Shown: positions 34,541-43,526 of the stretch, piece after piece
Position numbering within the stretch: the first letter of the stretch is position 1
Layout: each line of letters opens with the position of its first letter
The notes under the pieces: generated by a model
The model's input: the letters and a program-made list of their open reading frames with translations, nothing else
What the model was told of the DNA's origin: nothing
Database searches by the model: none
Source of the DNA: Clostridia bacterium
Lineage (GTDB): Bacteria; Bacillota; Clostridia; Christensenellales; CAG-138
Length of the DNA: 64,000 bases
Assembly (NCBI GenBank): GCA_016292635.1
Contig: JAEDIC010000006.1
Location: 1-64,000 of the forward strand
Reading direction: 5' to 3'
Position numbers and translations under genes: made by a program

Positions 34541-34617
34541 TGGTAGCGGCGATCCGACTTGAACGGATGACACTCCGGGTATGAACCGAATGCTCTAGCC
34601 AACTGAGCTACGCCGCC
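34541..34617 (-). tRNA. tRNA-Met (CAT), elongator
   Basis: A 77-nt cloverleaf with encoded CCA: acceptor GGCGGCG, D-arm GCTC/GAGC, anticodon loop TTCATAC (CAT), T-arm ATCCG/CGGAT. It could in principle be tRNA-Ile2 (modified CAT). Its 3' end is duplicated at 32925-32969. Confidence 0.95.
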
Positions 34618-34620
34618 ATG

Positions 34621-34696
<76 letters not shown>

Positions 34697-34738
34697 CCGT
34701 CAACGCAAGGCTTATGATACCATATGAAATCCCTCTCG

Positions 34739-34906
34739 TCAAGGGTTATTTTTCTTTTTATCCTTATACCCCGCCAGCATGAATATGCCGCCCGCAATAA
34801 CAGCTCCAATGGTTATGGCTATAACCAACCCTATGGGCGTCTCCCCTGCATAGGCTATTACATTGATATTAAAGCGGCCGATGGCTTCCCCCTCGATTAT
34901 CAGCAT
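34739..34906 (-). CDS. Possible small membrane peptide
   Basis: A 55-codon frame with one hydrophobic segment (GLVIAITIGAVIAGGIFMLA) and a basic C-terminus (KDKKKNNP). There is no clear RBS, and the frame runs a few codons upstream of the ATG after a stop, so it may be the degraded tail of a membrane-anchored surface protein. It lies between the nitroreductase gene and the tRNAs. Low confidence. Confidence 0.35.
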   Translation of the reverse strand: MLIIEGEAIGRFNINVIAYAGETPIGLVIAITIGAVIAGGIFMLAGYKDKKKNNP

Positions 34907-34979
34907 GGCAGGCAGAATAATAAGCTCCGCCGATCATACTTGGAACAGGCGCAGTCGCCGGTTGCGCAACGCCGTCCCT

Positions 34980-35654
34980 TTATGCCCAGGCGAAGTTTTC
35001 CTTGCCCGCGGCCAGCTCAAAGTGCAGCTTGGCAATGCCAAGGTCAATATTTGCGTAGGGGCCTATGCCCGCCCTCACAAGGACAGCGCTGCTGCCGATT
35101 AGCTCAAAGCTGAACGCCTGCTGATTTATTGCGGAGGGCGCAAGCAGGGCCGCCTCAACTCCCGCCCTGAACCAGGCGGGCAGCTCTCCATTATTTCTGC
35201 ACACATCCTCAAAGGGCTTTGACTTGCTCTTTACACCCGCTGTCTCTCCTTTGCCTATGGCTATTACGCATACGAGCTTTTGCCCGTCCTTAACCGCAGC
35301 CCGGCATTTGCGGCGGCTGAACGTGCCCCCAATCCAGCAAGTATTCAGCCCCAGGCTCTGGGCAAGCAGCACCACCCGCTCTCCGTAGTATCCGCAAAGC
35401 TCGTCAAGCTTTGGCCCTTTGGGGCCAACAAGCGCAATATAATTTCGAACGCCGGACAGCATACCGTATGTGACAAAGAAGCCCTTAAAGGCATCCGGCT
35501 GCTCCGTTATAAGCTGCATGGAAAGGCCGCCCTCGGCGTTGCAGCGGGCTATCTCGTCATCCAGAGCGGCAATGCTTGCCCCGGGTATTGGGTCGGGAAG
35601 GTACTTCCGCACGGAATGGCGGTTCTTCATGGCCTGCATATAGTCAAATTCCAT
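34980..35654 (-). CDS. Nitroreductase family protein
   Basis: A 224-aa FMN-dependent nitroreductase-fold protein with the N-terminal NRHSVRKY...P motif (FMN phosphate site) and two-lobed pattern around QSLGLNTCWIGGTF; APSAINQQAF near residue 180 is an internally placed copy of the flavin-binding PSA..QP element. Members reduce nitro compounds or quinones with NAD(P)H. Substrate not inferable. Monocistronic. Confidence 0.87.
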   Translation of the reverse strand: MEFDYMQAMKNRHSVRKYLPDPIPGASIAALDDEIARCNAEGGLSMQLITEQPDAFKGFFVTYGMLSGVRNYIALVGPKGPKLDELCGYYGERVVLLAQSLGLNTCWIGGTFSRRKCRAAVKDGQKLVCVIAIGKGETAGVKSKSKPFEDVCRNNGELPAWFRAGVEAALLAPSAINQQAFSFELIGSSAVLVRAGIGPYANIDLGIAKLHFELAAGKENFAWA

Positions 35655-35748
35655 TTTCCCTCCATAAAAAAATCCGGAGCGAAACCGCCCCGGACTTTCG
35701 CTTGTATTTACTTTATAGTGTATCCATATCAGCCGTCAACATGATATT

Positions 35749-38334
35749 TTAATCCGCAACGAACAGCTTTTCCCCATCGTAATCCACGGTGAACACAGTA
35801 TCCGGCGCAGGGTCTGTTTCTATTATGCGGCGGGCAAGGAGGGTCTCCAGCTTGCTGGACAGCAGCCGCTTCAGCGGCCTTGCGCCGTACTGGGGATCGT
35901 AACCTGCCTCGGCAATGTACGCCTTTGCCTTATCCGTAAGGATAACATCCAGCCTGCGCTCCGCAAGGCGCCTCCGTATATCTTCAAGCAGCAGGTCGGT
36001 GATGGAGAATATCTCCTCCTCTGTAAGAGGCTTATAGAACACGGTATCGTCTATGCGGTTCAGGAATTCCGGGCGGAAGCTCTGCTTAAGCAGCTTTTCC
36101 ACCTGAGCGCGGGCCCCGTCGGAAATGCGTCCGTTCTCTATGCCTTCCAGTATATAGCTTGAGCCAAGGTTGCTGGTCATGACTATTACGGTATTCTTAA
36201 AGTCCACCGTGCGGCCCTGGGAGTCGGTTATGCGGCCATCATCCAGCACCTGAAGCAAAACGTTAAACACATCGGGATGCGCCTTTTCTATCTCGTCAAA
36301 CAGCACAACGCAATATGGATGCCTGCGAACGGCCTCGGTAAGCTGACCGCCCTCGTCATAGCCCACATAGCCCGGAGGCGCGCCTATAAGACGGGATACG
36401 GAGTGCTTCTCCATGTATTCGCTCATGTCTATGCGCACCATGTTGCCCTCGTCGTCGAAGAGGGCTTCCGCAAGGGCCTTTGCAAGCTCGGTTTTGCCAA
36501 CGCCGGTGGGACCGAGGAACAGGAAGGAGCCTATGGGCTTATCCGGGTCCTTAAGGCCTGCACGGGTGCGGAGTATTGCATCGCATACAGTCTGCACAGC
36601 CTCGTCCTGGCCTATTACCCGGCGGTGAAGTATGCTATCCAGATGCAGCAGCTTTTCCCGCTCCCCTTCCATCAGCTTGCTTACGGGTATGCCGGTCCAG
36701 CGGCCCACTATGCGGGCTATCTCCTCCTCGGTTATCCTGTCGCGGAGGAGTCCTGAAGCTTTGCCCTTTTCCATATCCGCCTCGGCCTGCTCCAGCTCTT
36801 CACGGAGCTTGGGCAGCTTGCCGTATTTCAGCTCTGCCGCCTTGTTCAGATCGTAATTGCGCTCCGCCTGCTGCATATCGGCATTCAGCTGCTCTATCTC
36901 GGTGCGGAGGGTTTGCACCTTCTTTATGGCGTCCTTTTCGTTTTCCCACTTGGCCTTCAGCCCCGCAAACTCCTCCCGCTCGGAAGCAAGCTGGCGGCGT
37001 ATATCCTCAAGGTGCTGAACGGACAGCTTGTCGCTCTCCTTTGTAAGGGCGGCCTCCTCTATTTCAAGCTGCATTATGTGGCGGCGCTTTTCATCAAGCT
37101 CGGTGGGCATACTGTCCATCTCGGTGCGTACCAGCGCGCAGGCCTCATCCACAAGGTCAATGGCCTTATCCGGCAAAAACCTGTCGCTTATATACCTGTG
37201 GGAAAGGGTGGCGGCGGCAATCAGAGCGTTGTCCTGTATCTTTACCCCGTGAAAAACCTCATACCGCTCCTTAAGGCCCCTAAGTATGCTTATGGTATCC
37301 TCAACAGTGGGCTCATCCACCATAACCGGCTGGAACCTTCTGGAAAGGGCCGCGTCCTTCTCGATATACTTACGGTATTCGTCCAACGTGGTTGCGCCTA
37401 TGCAGTGGAGCTCGCCCCTTGCCAGCATGGGCTTAAGAAGATTGCTTGCGTCCATGCTTCCCTCGGTACGGCCCGCGCCCACGATGTTGTGCAGCTCGTC
37501 AATAAAGAGTATTATGCCTCCCTCACTGCGCTTTACTTCGTTCAATACCGCCTTGAGCCGCTCCTCAAATTCGCCCCGGAACTTTGCCCCCGCGATGAGG
37601 GCGCCCATATCAAGAGAGAATATCCTGCGCTCCTTAAGGTTTGCGGGCACGTCTCCGCTGACTATGCGCTGGGCCAGGCCCTCCGCAATGGCGGTCTTGC
37701 CCACGCCGGGCTCGCCTATGAGCACCGGGTTGTTTTTGCTTTTCCTTGAAAGTATGCGTATAACGTTGCGCACTTCCTCATCACGGCCTATTACGGGGTC
37801 AAGCTTTTGCTTTCTCGCAAGCTCCACAAGGTCCTGTGCGTATTTGCCAAGGGCGTCGTATGTGTCCTCCGGGCTGTCGGTAGTTACCCTTGCACCGCCC
37901 CTAACCTCATTCAGAGCCTTTAAAAACTCATCCCGGTTCAGGGCAAAGGTCTTGAACAGCTCTTTCATGACGGAGTTTGGCGCTTCCAGTACCCCCAGGA
38001 AAAGATGCTCCACCGAGATATATTCATCCTTCATGTGCTCCGCCTGCTGCTCTGCGGAATTGAGGGCGCGGTCCAGCTCGGCGGTGATGTATATCCTGTC
38101 CATCTCCCTGCTGCCGCTCATGCGGGGTATCCGCCCCATCTCCTTTTCAAGGGCGGCGGCAAAGGCTTCCCTGTCCTTGCCCATGCGGGTGATAAGCTGG
38201 CTTATAAGCTCCTGATCAAGCAGGGCGCTCATAAGATGCTGCTGATCTACCTGAGCGTTGCCGTTTCTCGTGGCAATGTTTTGGGCCTCCTGCACTGCCG
38301 CTATGGATTTCTGGGTAAATTTGTTTATGTTCAT
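35749..38334 (-). CDS. clpB: ATP-dependent disaggregase ClpB
   Basis: An 861-aa AAA+ chaperone: Clp-N double repeat (1-145), AAA-1 with Walker A GEPGVGKT (about 206), the coiled-coil middle domain (about 410-530) that distinguishes ClpB from ClpC, AAA-2 with Walker A GPTGVGKT (about 605) and a ClpB D2-small domain. It resolubilises aggregates with DnaK. A perfect CIRCE operator lies 130 bp upstream, so HrcA controls it. Length and order are canonical. Confidence 0.97.
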   Translation of the reverse strand: MNINKFTQKSIAAVQEAQNIATRNGNAQVDQQHLMSALLDQELISQLITRMGKDREAFAAALEKEMGRIPRMSGSREMDRIYITAELDRALNSAEQQAEHMKDEYISVEHLFLGVLEAPNSVMKELFKTFALNRDEFLKALNEVRGGARVTTDSPEDTYDALGKYAQDLVELARKQKLDPVIGRDEEVRNVIRILSRKSKNNPVLIGEPGVGKTAIAEGLAQRIVSGDVPANLKERRIFSLDMGALIAGAKFRGEFEERLKAVLNEVKRSEGGIILFIDELHNIVGAGRTEGSMDASNLLKPMLARGELHCIGATTLDEYRKYIEKDAALSRRFQPVMVDEPTVEDTISILRGLKERYEVFHGVKIQDNALIAAATLSHRYISDRFLPDKAIDLVDEACALVRTEMDSMPTELDEKRRHIMQLEIEEAALTKESDKLSVQHLEDIRRQLASEREEFAGLKAKWENEKDAIKKVQTLRTEIEQLNADMQQAERNYDLNKAAELKYGKLPKLREELEQAEADMEKGKASGLLRDRITEEEIARIVGRWTGIPVSKLMEGEREKLLHLDSILHRRVIGQDEAVQTVCDAILRTRAGLKDPDKPIGSFLFLGPTGVGKTELAKALAEALFDDEGNMVRIDMSEYMEKHSVSRLIGAPPGYVGYDEGGQLTEAVRRHPYCVVLFDEIEKAHPDVFNVLLQVLDDGRITDSQGRTVDFKNTVIVMTSNLGSSYILEGIENGRISDGARAQVEKLLKQSFRPEFLNRIDDTVFYKPLTEEEIFSITDLLLEDIRRRLAERRLDVILTDKAKAYIAEAGYDPQYGARPLKRLLSSKLETLLARRIIETDPAPDTVFTVDYDGEKLFVAD

Positions 38335-38463
38335 TATGTTCTCCTCCTTCTTTGAGGTGTCGGTCGAGGTTAGTATGTGTAGATTTTTATTTCGCTTTCA
38401 GCGCTTTTAACGCGGCTTCCTCCCGGAAGCAGCGCATCCATTTAACCGAAAGGCAAACTATTG

Positions 38464-38490
38464 TTAGCACTCTCTCCCTTTGAGTGCTAA
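38464..38490. promoter_or_regulatory. CIRCE element (HrcA operator)
   Basis: TTAGCACTC-N9-GAGTGCTAA, an exact match to the CIRCE consensus, upstream of clpB. On the minus strand a TATAAT abuts its left arm. Confidence 0.95.
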
Positions 38491-38641
38491 TTATAGAATA
38501 TTACCGTGACATAAGCATAGTATGAATTTGAAAGAATTGTGAAGAATGGCATATTACCCCTGAAAAAACAATGCCATGGCAATATGGCTGAATATAATGT
38601 ATAATATCATTAAATGGTTTTAGAAGGAGGCACAGCGACCA

Positions 38642-38875
38642 ATGAAGATAAAGGACATATCCGAGCCCGCCCGCTTTTTTGACGCGGTAAACAGCTGCGC
38701 CGGCAGGGTGGAGCTGCTAACCGTCGAGGGGGACTGCCTTAACCTTAAATCCCGCCTGTGCCAGTATATCGCCCTGACTCAGGTGTTTGAAGACAAACGC
38801 ATAGAAGGCATAGAGCTTGCCATCAGCGATCCTCAGGATCTCAGTCTGCTGCTTCCCTACATAATCACCGAATAG
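38642..38875 (+). CDS. Small conserved-looking protein upstream of the CYTH gene
   Basis: A 77-aa acidic cytosolic protein with no signal peptide or transmembrane segment; I do not recognise a family. It has an excellent RBS (AGAAGGAGG) and a TATAAT-containing upstream region, and it ends 4 bp before the CYTH gene, so the two form an operon. Predicted beta-alpha pattern (GRVELLTVEGDCLNLKSRLC). Confidence 0.7.
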   Translation: MKIKDISEPARFFDAVNSCAGRVELLTVEGDCLNLKSRLCQYIALTQVFEDKRIEGIELAISDPQDLSLLLPYIITE

Positions 38876-38879
38876 CCTC

Positions 38880-39377
38880 ATGAAAGATACTTCGCTTTCC
38901 CCGCCCCTAGAGATAGAGCGCAAATACCTTATCCCATATCCGGATACCGCCATGCTGGAGAAGCTGCCTGGCTGCGTTAGGCTGGATATATCCCAAACCT
39001 ACCTTAAGGACGGCGCAGGCCGGGCCCGAAAAAGCGTAAGCCGTGAAGGCTGTGTTTACACCCATACGGTAAAGCGCAGAATATCCGAGCTTGTACGCGA
39101 GGAAACCGAGCGGGAAATATCCCAAGAAGAATATCTTGCCCTCCTGAGGGACGCAGACCCAAATTACCGCGCCATAACCAAGACCCGCTTCCGCATACCT
39201 TACCGGGGGCATATATTCGAAATAGACATATTCCCCTTCTGGCAGGACAGGGCCGTGGCGGAGGTGGAGCTCAGCCATGAGGATGAGGAGATAGCTTTCC
39301 CGCAATGGCTGAATATTATAAATGAAGTTACATTCGACCCAGGCTATAAGAATACGGAACTGGCAAGAATAAAGTAA
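38880..39377 (+). CDS. CYTH domain protein (triphosphate tunnel family)
   Basis: A 165-aa single CYTH domain. It opens with the EIERKYLI signature (here PLEIERKYLIPY), has alternating charged strands (R.RK, KRRI, EREIS, TKTRFRIPY, EIDIFPFW, EVEL) that line the tunnel, and ends with the expected VEL.HEDE segment. CYTH proteins hydrolyse or bind triphosphates. The substrate is unknown; inorganic triphosphate is the commonest. Translationally linked to the small gene before it. Confidence 0.9.
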   Translation: MKDTSLSPPLEIERKYLIPYPDTAMLEKLPGCVRLDISQTYLKDGAGRARKSVSREGCVYTHTVKRRISELVREETEREISQEEYLALLRDADPNYRAITKTRFRIPYRGHIFEIDIFPFWQDRAVAEVELSHEDEEIAFPQWLNIINEVTFDPGYKNTELARIK

Positions 39378-39382
39378 AGAAT

Positions 39383-39404
39383 AAGCCCCGCAATGTGGGG
39401 CTTT
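39383..39404 (+). terminator. Terminator after CYTH gene
   Basis: AAGCCCC and GGGGCTT stem with a 7-base loop and a short T-tract. It is followed at 39413-39440 by an AAAAAGTAGCG/CGCTGCTTTTT hairpin resembling the last stem of the interspersed repeat. Confidence 0.7.
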
Positions 39405-39538
39405 CTGTCTGCCGAAAAAGTAGCGTTGCGCTGCTTTTTTGAGGATTGCATGGACGGCGATAACCTTTATATCATGCGGGCTGTATTGTGTGTGGACGTT
39501 TTCCCTTACCGTCCTATTCATTTATCCCCCGTATACGC

Positions 39539-39566
39539 AAAAGCGGCCGATATAAGCCGCTTTTTT
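39539..39566. terminator. Bidirectional terminator
   Basis: AAAAGCGGC paired with GCCGCTTTT, T6 on the plus strand, between convergent genes. Confidence 0.8.
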
Positions 39567-39579
39567 GCTCTTTTTACTT

Positions 39580-40059
39580 TTAATTGCAGTAGGCCACCCT
39601 TGGGCTGCCGTCGTATACATATATAACGCCGCAGCGGGTAAAGCCGTGCTTTTTGAGTATATGATGCATCGGGGCGTTGTCCGCATGGGTGTCGATGCGT
39701 ATGTTTTTTATCATGCTCCGGCAGAAGTCATAACACAGGGGGAAAAGCCCCTTTTTTCTTCCGTCGCTGCCTATGCGGTGTATTGTGCCATACGGCTCGG
39801 AATTGGGCCACTGACCGTCCTCTATCCGGTCATAGGTGGGATCTTCACCTATTATGAAGGCGAATACACAATAAAGCTCATCCTTTTCGCAGCAAACATA
39901 GCTTACGCCCTGCTCTATGTCATCCCTTATAAGGCTCTCGGAAGGATAGCCGTTTATCCACTGCTGCATATTGCCGCCCCGGCGCATGGACTGACGTGCC
40001 TCGTCGTATATGCGCATTATCTGCGGGATGTCCCCCGGCTGTGCTTTTCTTATGTACAT
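39580..40059 (-). CDS. GNAT family acetyltransferase
   Basis: A 159-aa GNAT-fold protein: N-terminal YIRKAQPGDIPQIMRIYDEAR, strand V..FAFIIGEDPTY, a divergent acetyl-CoA loop (GRKKGL), and C-terminal IDTHADNAPMHHILKKHGFTRCG, the last being typical of RimI/GNAT ends. It probably transfers an acetyl group to a small molecule. It starts 5 bp after the metallo-hydrolase stop, in a three-gene unit. Confidence 0.88.
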   Translation of the reverse strand: MYIRKAQPGDIPQIMRIYDEARQSMRRGGNMQQWINGYPSESLIRDDIEQGVSYVCCEKDELYCVFAFIIGEDPTYDRIEDGQWPNSEPYGTIHRIGSDGRKKGLFPLCYDFCRSMIKNIRIDTHADNAPMHHILKKHGFTRCGVIYVYDGSPRVAYCN

Positions 40060-40064
40060 ATAAA

Positions 40065-40706
40065 TTATGCCCTGTAATCCAGCACGATTATCCTGTCGCT
40101 GCCAAGGCTCTCCGGAGTAATGGAGGCCTCGCTCTGACGCATACGATGTATGGCGCAGCCGCTGGCATGGTCGAGGAAGGGAGTTACATCATCCAGCTCC
40201 GCCTGCACGGCGTCCGTGCGGTAATGCATGGGGATAACCACCTTGGGCCCAAGCATATTGGCAAGGTCCCTTGCGCCCTGATAGTTTATGGTATACACGC
40301 CGCCCACGGGGGCAAGCAGCACATCCACCCGGCCTATGGCCTTTACGGTGGCGGCATCAGGCAGATGACCGATGTCCCCCGCATGCATCACACGAAGGCC
40401 GTCCATCTCGAACAGATACATTATATTCTGTCCCCTGAGGGCGCCCCGCTCGTCGTCGTGCCAGGTGGGGAAGCCAATTATCTTTACGCCCTTCACGGTA
40501 TGCTCGCCGGGCTCATTGATGACCCTGGCGTTTTTCGCAGCGGCAAAGTAGTTATGGTCGTGATGAGCGTGGCTGGAGGTGACGGCGTCAGCCTTCACTG
40601 TGCCTATATCATAGCCGGTGGCGGGATCGCAGGGGTCTGTAAGTATACGGATTCCGTTAGCGTCCGTAAACAGGAAGCAGGAATGTCCAAGCCATTTTAT
40701 AGTCAT
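40065..40706 (-). CDS. MBL-fold metal-dependent hydrolase (UPF0173/UlaG-like)
   Basis: A 213-aa metallo-beta-lactamase fold protein with WLGHSCF at the N-terminus, the metal motif HAHHDHN, an HAGDIG second-site motif and a final MHYRTD histidine. This subgroup includes UlaG-type lactonases and uncharacterised UPF0173 hydrolases. Middle gene of a minus-strand unit. Substrate unknown. Confidence 0.9.
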   Translation of the reverse strand: MTIKWLGHSCFLFTDANGIRILTDPCDPATGYDIGTVKADAVTSSHAHHDHNYFAAAKNARVINEPGEHTVKGVKIIGFPTWHDDERGALRGQNIMYLFEMDGLRVMHAGDIGHLPDAATVKAIGRVDVLLAPVGGVYTINYQGARDLANMLGPKVVIPMHYRTDAVQAELDDVTPFLDHASGCAIHRMRQSEASITPESLGSDRIIVLDYRA

Positions 40707-40720
40707 ATTATTTTAACCTC

Positions 40721-41329
40721 CTATAAGGGATTTAGCGTTAATAATCTGGCGGCGCAGCCGCCGCAAAAACCGGATGCCTCCCGAAGGGCATCCCGCTCGA
40801 CGGCGCTCAGCCCATCCGTGGCGCGCATAAGGGTCTCGGCAGCACGCTTTCTTACTGCCTCCCGCTTTTTGCCGTCAAAGCCCTCCACGCAAAGGCACAG
40901 CCATATGCCTTTTTTGTATGGCCCGGGACAGCCCCTGCCTCCCTTTCGCGAAAGCATAAGCATACGGGCGGCGGCGTAGCTTACCGTGTCCGATGTATCC
41001 TCCGGCATATCCGGAGCCGTATAGTTTTTTATTATATGGTCAAGTATTGCGGAATATGCCTCGTCCGACAGGTGAAAAAGCAGATGACCGCCGGAAGAAG
41101 ATATGCCCCTGAGCAGCTTATGTCCAAACAGCACAGGCGGGGTTTGTTTTATGATTTGCGAAAGGCGCTCCTGCCACCAGATTTCATCCGGCCCCGGTCT
41201 GAATCCAAGGGGGGCGGATACCTCCCCGCCGGCGCAGTCCATATCGAATATATCTGTATCTGCCTCCGGCCAAATTTCTGCCACAAGGCGGCACAATTCC
41301 TCCCGAATAAGGGAATGTACGCTTTTCAT
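40721..41329 (-). CDS. Orphan protein with arginyl-tRNA synthetase-like features
   Basis: A 202-aa protein I do not firmly recognise. Two segments recall arginyl-tRNA synthetase pieces without the catalytic core: GHLLFHLSDEAYSAIL resembles the end of the ArgS N-terminal additional domain (G...FFLS..A), and VSYAAARMLMLSRK resembles the QYAHARI start of the DALR domain. There is no HIGH or KMSKS. I place the start at 41329 (RBS GGGG); the in-frame extension overlaps nothing and lacks an RBS. First gene of the unit with the metallo-hydrolase and GNAT. Confidence 0.6.
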   Translation of the reverse strand: MKSVHSLIREELCRLVAEIWPEADTDIFDMDCAGGEVSAPLGFRPGPDEIWWQERLSQIIKQTPPVLFGHKLLRGISSSGGHLLFHLSDEAYSAILDHIIKNYTAPDMPEDTSDTVSYAAARMLMLSRKGGRGCPGPYKKGIWLCLCVEGFDGKKREAVRKRAAETLMRATDGLSAVERDALREASGFCGGCAARLLTLNPL

Positions 41330-41446
41330 GCGGGCCGGGCCCCTTTTTGCAAGTAAATTTGTATAATATATAAGAGTACGGTGTTTTTCCCATATTGTCA
41401 AGGGAAGGCGCAAACTTCGTGTGAAATTTCACAATTTCCTTCCTGC

Positions 41447-41475
41447 AAAAACCGTCCTGTTACAGGGCGGTTTTT
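41447..41475 (-). terminator. Terminator of the ypeB operon
   Basis: AAAAACCGTCCTG paired with CAGGGCGGTTTTT (wobble), TTA loop. Confidence 0.8.
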
Positions 41476-41510
41476 ATTCGTACATGGGTCTTTATGAAGG
41501 ATTGCCGCGG

Positions 41511-42839
41511 CTATATCACCAGTTGACCGTCCTCGCTGTCTATTATTTTGAATATCTGCTCTTCCTCGCCATTGAGGGCGTTAATATAGAGAATGTATGA
41601 ATCCTCACCGAGAGTGCATTTGAATTCATGGCACAATACCTCTGTTTCCGGGGTTACGGGTATCAGGGCCATTGCGTGGCTCTTTACGGTAAGATTATCC
41701 GAAAGCTCATCCTCCGCCTCCTCACGGGATACGGCTGCCTGAACCATATCCCTTTGGGTATGGCTGAAAAGGTAATTGCGCGCGTCTATGCCGCAAACTT
41801 TTTCCGTTTCCCTGTCCACCCAAACCTTAACAAGGTCGCTGTAAAGTATCACGCCGTTTTGTGTGGCGGCAAAGTTTATCACCGCCACGCCCCCGTAATA
41901 CTGGGCGTAGGTGCTCTGCATCCCCTCATAGCCAAGTTCCCTTAGCTTTGCAAGGGCGATATCCCGGTATTTCTGCCCTTCCTGCTCGCCCGGCTTTCCC
42001 TCGGCGCTGCCTTCGGCAGAGGACATATAATAAAGCAGCAATCCCCCCTGCCTGGTGACAGAGGCTTCTGCCCAGCCGCCGTTGTCATCCGTATAGCTGA
42101 AGTCATATGTGGGTATCTCCCCATCGCTGTTGCCTGCGAAATTCATATCCACGCCGGATATCTCCTCCGCCTTGCCCTCCGCCGTGTTCTGATCCACCTC
42201 TGAACCGGATACCCCCCTGGCCTCCAGCTTTTCGCTGCTTTCAGAGAAGGGGCCGTCGTATATGAGGGTGGGGAATTCCGCAATGTCGTCGGTATCCTTA
42301 TCCTCCCTCTCATCGGACTGAACGAAGTACACATCCTGACCTCCGACAGGCAGCTCCCCAGCGGTTAGCTTCTGCTCATGCTCCGCGGCAAGCTTGGCAC
42401 AGCTATCCCGAAGCTGAGCTATGGTATCGGTATCCTCAGACGTGATAATGCCGCCGCGGATAGCCTTTTTTGTAAGGGCGTGCGCGTAGTCCCCCAGCCG
42501 CACGATGAACTGATTCAGCTCCGCCGTGTCAACATGGGATACCGGCATATGGGACATATTGCTGACAGCAGAGCCGGACAGCCGCCACACCTCGTCAAGC
42601 AGCAGCACATACTGTGAAGGTGAACTTACCGCCAGTAGCTTGGAAAGCGTATTTTCCAGCTCGTAAAGGTCGTCGGTAAGCTCTCCGTACGCCTGTGCGT
42701 ATGTGGCTTCCACGGCGGTGCGGTAGCTTTGGGCCTCCGCCCGCTGACGCACAGCCCACAGGCTCACCCCGATAAGGGCTATTGCCAGCAGGCCGGGCAG
42801 CAGGTATTTTTGAATTACGCTTCTTGCTTTTTCGCTCAT
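41511..42839 (-). CDS. ypeB: Germination protein YpeB
   Basis: A 442-aa YpeB: one N-terminal transmembrane helix (about 12-30), a long helical region and C-terminal PepSY-like repeats (AKLRELGYEGMQSTYAQYYGGVAVINFA..). YpeB is required to localise and stabilise the cortex-lytic enzyme SleB in the spore. It lies 12 bp after sleB, the standard order. A low-complexity acidic/Ser section near 200-220 precedes the PepSY part. Confidence 0.92.
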   Translation of the reverse strand: MSEKARSVIQKYLLPGLLAIALIGVSLWAVRQRAEAQSYRTAVEATYAQAYGELTDDLYELENTLSKLLAVSSPSQYVLLLDEVWRLSGSAVSNMSHMPVSHVDTAELNQFIVRLGDYAHALTKKAIRGGIITSEDTDTIAQLRDSCAKLAAEHEQKLTAGELPVGGQDVYFVQSDEREDKDTDDIAEFPTLIYDGPFSESSEKLEARGVSGSEVDQNTAEGKAEEISGVDMNFAGNSDGEIPTYDFSYTDDNGGWAEASVTRQGGLLLYYMSSAEGSAEGKPGEQEGQKYRDIALAKLRELGYEGMQSTYAQYYGGVAVINFAATQNGVILYSDLVKVWVDRETEKVCGIDARNYLFSHTQRDMVQAAVSREEAEDELSDNLTVKSHAMALIPVTPETEVLCHEFKCTLGEDSYILYINALNGEEEQIFKIIDSEDGQLVI

Positions 42840-42851
42840 GCCGTCCTCCCT

Positions 42852-43526
42852 TTAAAAGAATGCGTGGCCGCCTATCCTGATCTTTACGCTGTGGGATAGC
42901 ATCCACTTATTGGTGGTTTTTGCCGGGGCGTAGTAATAGAGACAGCCGCCCGTTGGGTCCCAGCCATTCATGGCGTCCCTTGCGGCCTTTATGGACTCCT
43001 CATTTGGGGAAAGGTTTATCTGCCCGTCATCCACCACGGAAAACGCGCCCCGCTGGTATATAACGCCGGATATGCTGTTTGGAAAGGAGGAACTGTCCAC
43101 CCGGTTCAGCACCACCGCCGCAACCGCCACCTTACCCTTATAGGGCTCGCCCCGTGCTTCTCCATGCACCAGCTGGGCAAGGAGATACAGATTTTTGTTT
43201 GAGGAACTGCCGGAGGAACCTCCCGACGAGCCTGATGAGCCAAGGGACATACCTAAGGCCTTCGCCGTGGCGGAACCCACCACGCCATCTACCGTAAGGC
43301 CGTTTTTCCTCTGGAATTTTTCCACGGCCTTTCTTGTGCCGTTGCCAAAAACGCCATCCACGGCGCCGTCGTAATACCCCCATTTTTTCAGCTTGCTTTG
43401 CAGGGTCTTCACCTTTTCCCCGGTTGAGCCCTGCCCCAGCGCCGCCGCATCCGCAGTTACCGGGATAAGCAGCAGCGCAAAGGCCGCTATCATAAACAGG
43501 GCAACTGCCCTATGGCTGTTTTTCAC
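42852..43526 (-). CDS. sleB: Spore cortex-lytic enzyme SleB
   Basis: A 224-aa spore lytic transglycosylase: signal peptide (1-28, ending ADA), a PG_binding_1 domain (33-92, GYYDGAVDGVFGNGTRKAVEKFQ), a Gly/Ser linker and a Hydrolase_2 (SleB) catalytic domain (LLAQLVHGEARGEPYKGKVAVAAVVLNRV, with the catalytic Glu of HGEARGE). It degrades spore cortex at germination. It overlaps the end of spoIIR by 17 bp. Confidence 0.95.
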   Translation of the reverse strand: MKNSHRAVALFMIAAFALLLIPVTADAAALGQGSTGEKVKTLQSKLKKWGYYDGAVDGVFGNGTRKAVEKFQRKNGLTVDGVVGSATAKALGMSLGSSGSSGGSSGSSSNKNLYLLAQLVHGEARGEPYKGKVAVAAVVLNRVDSSSFPNSISGVIYQRGAFSVVDDGQINLSPNEESIKAARDAMNGWDPTGGCLYYYAPAKTTNKWMLSHSVKIRIGGHAFF

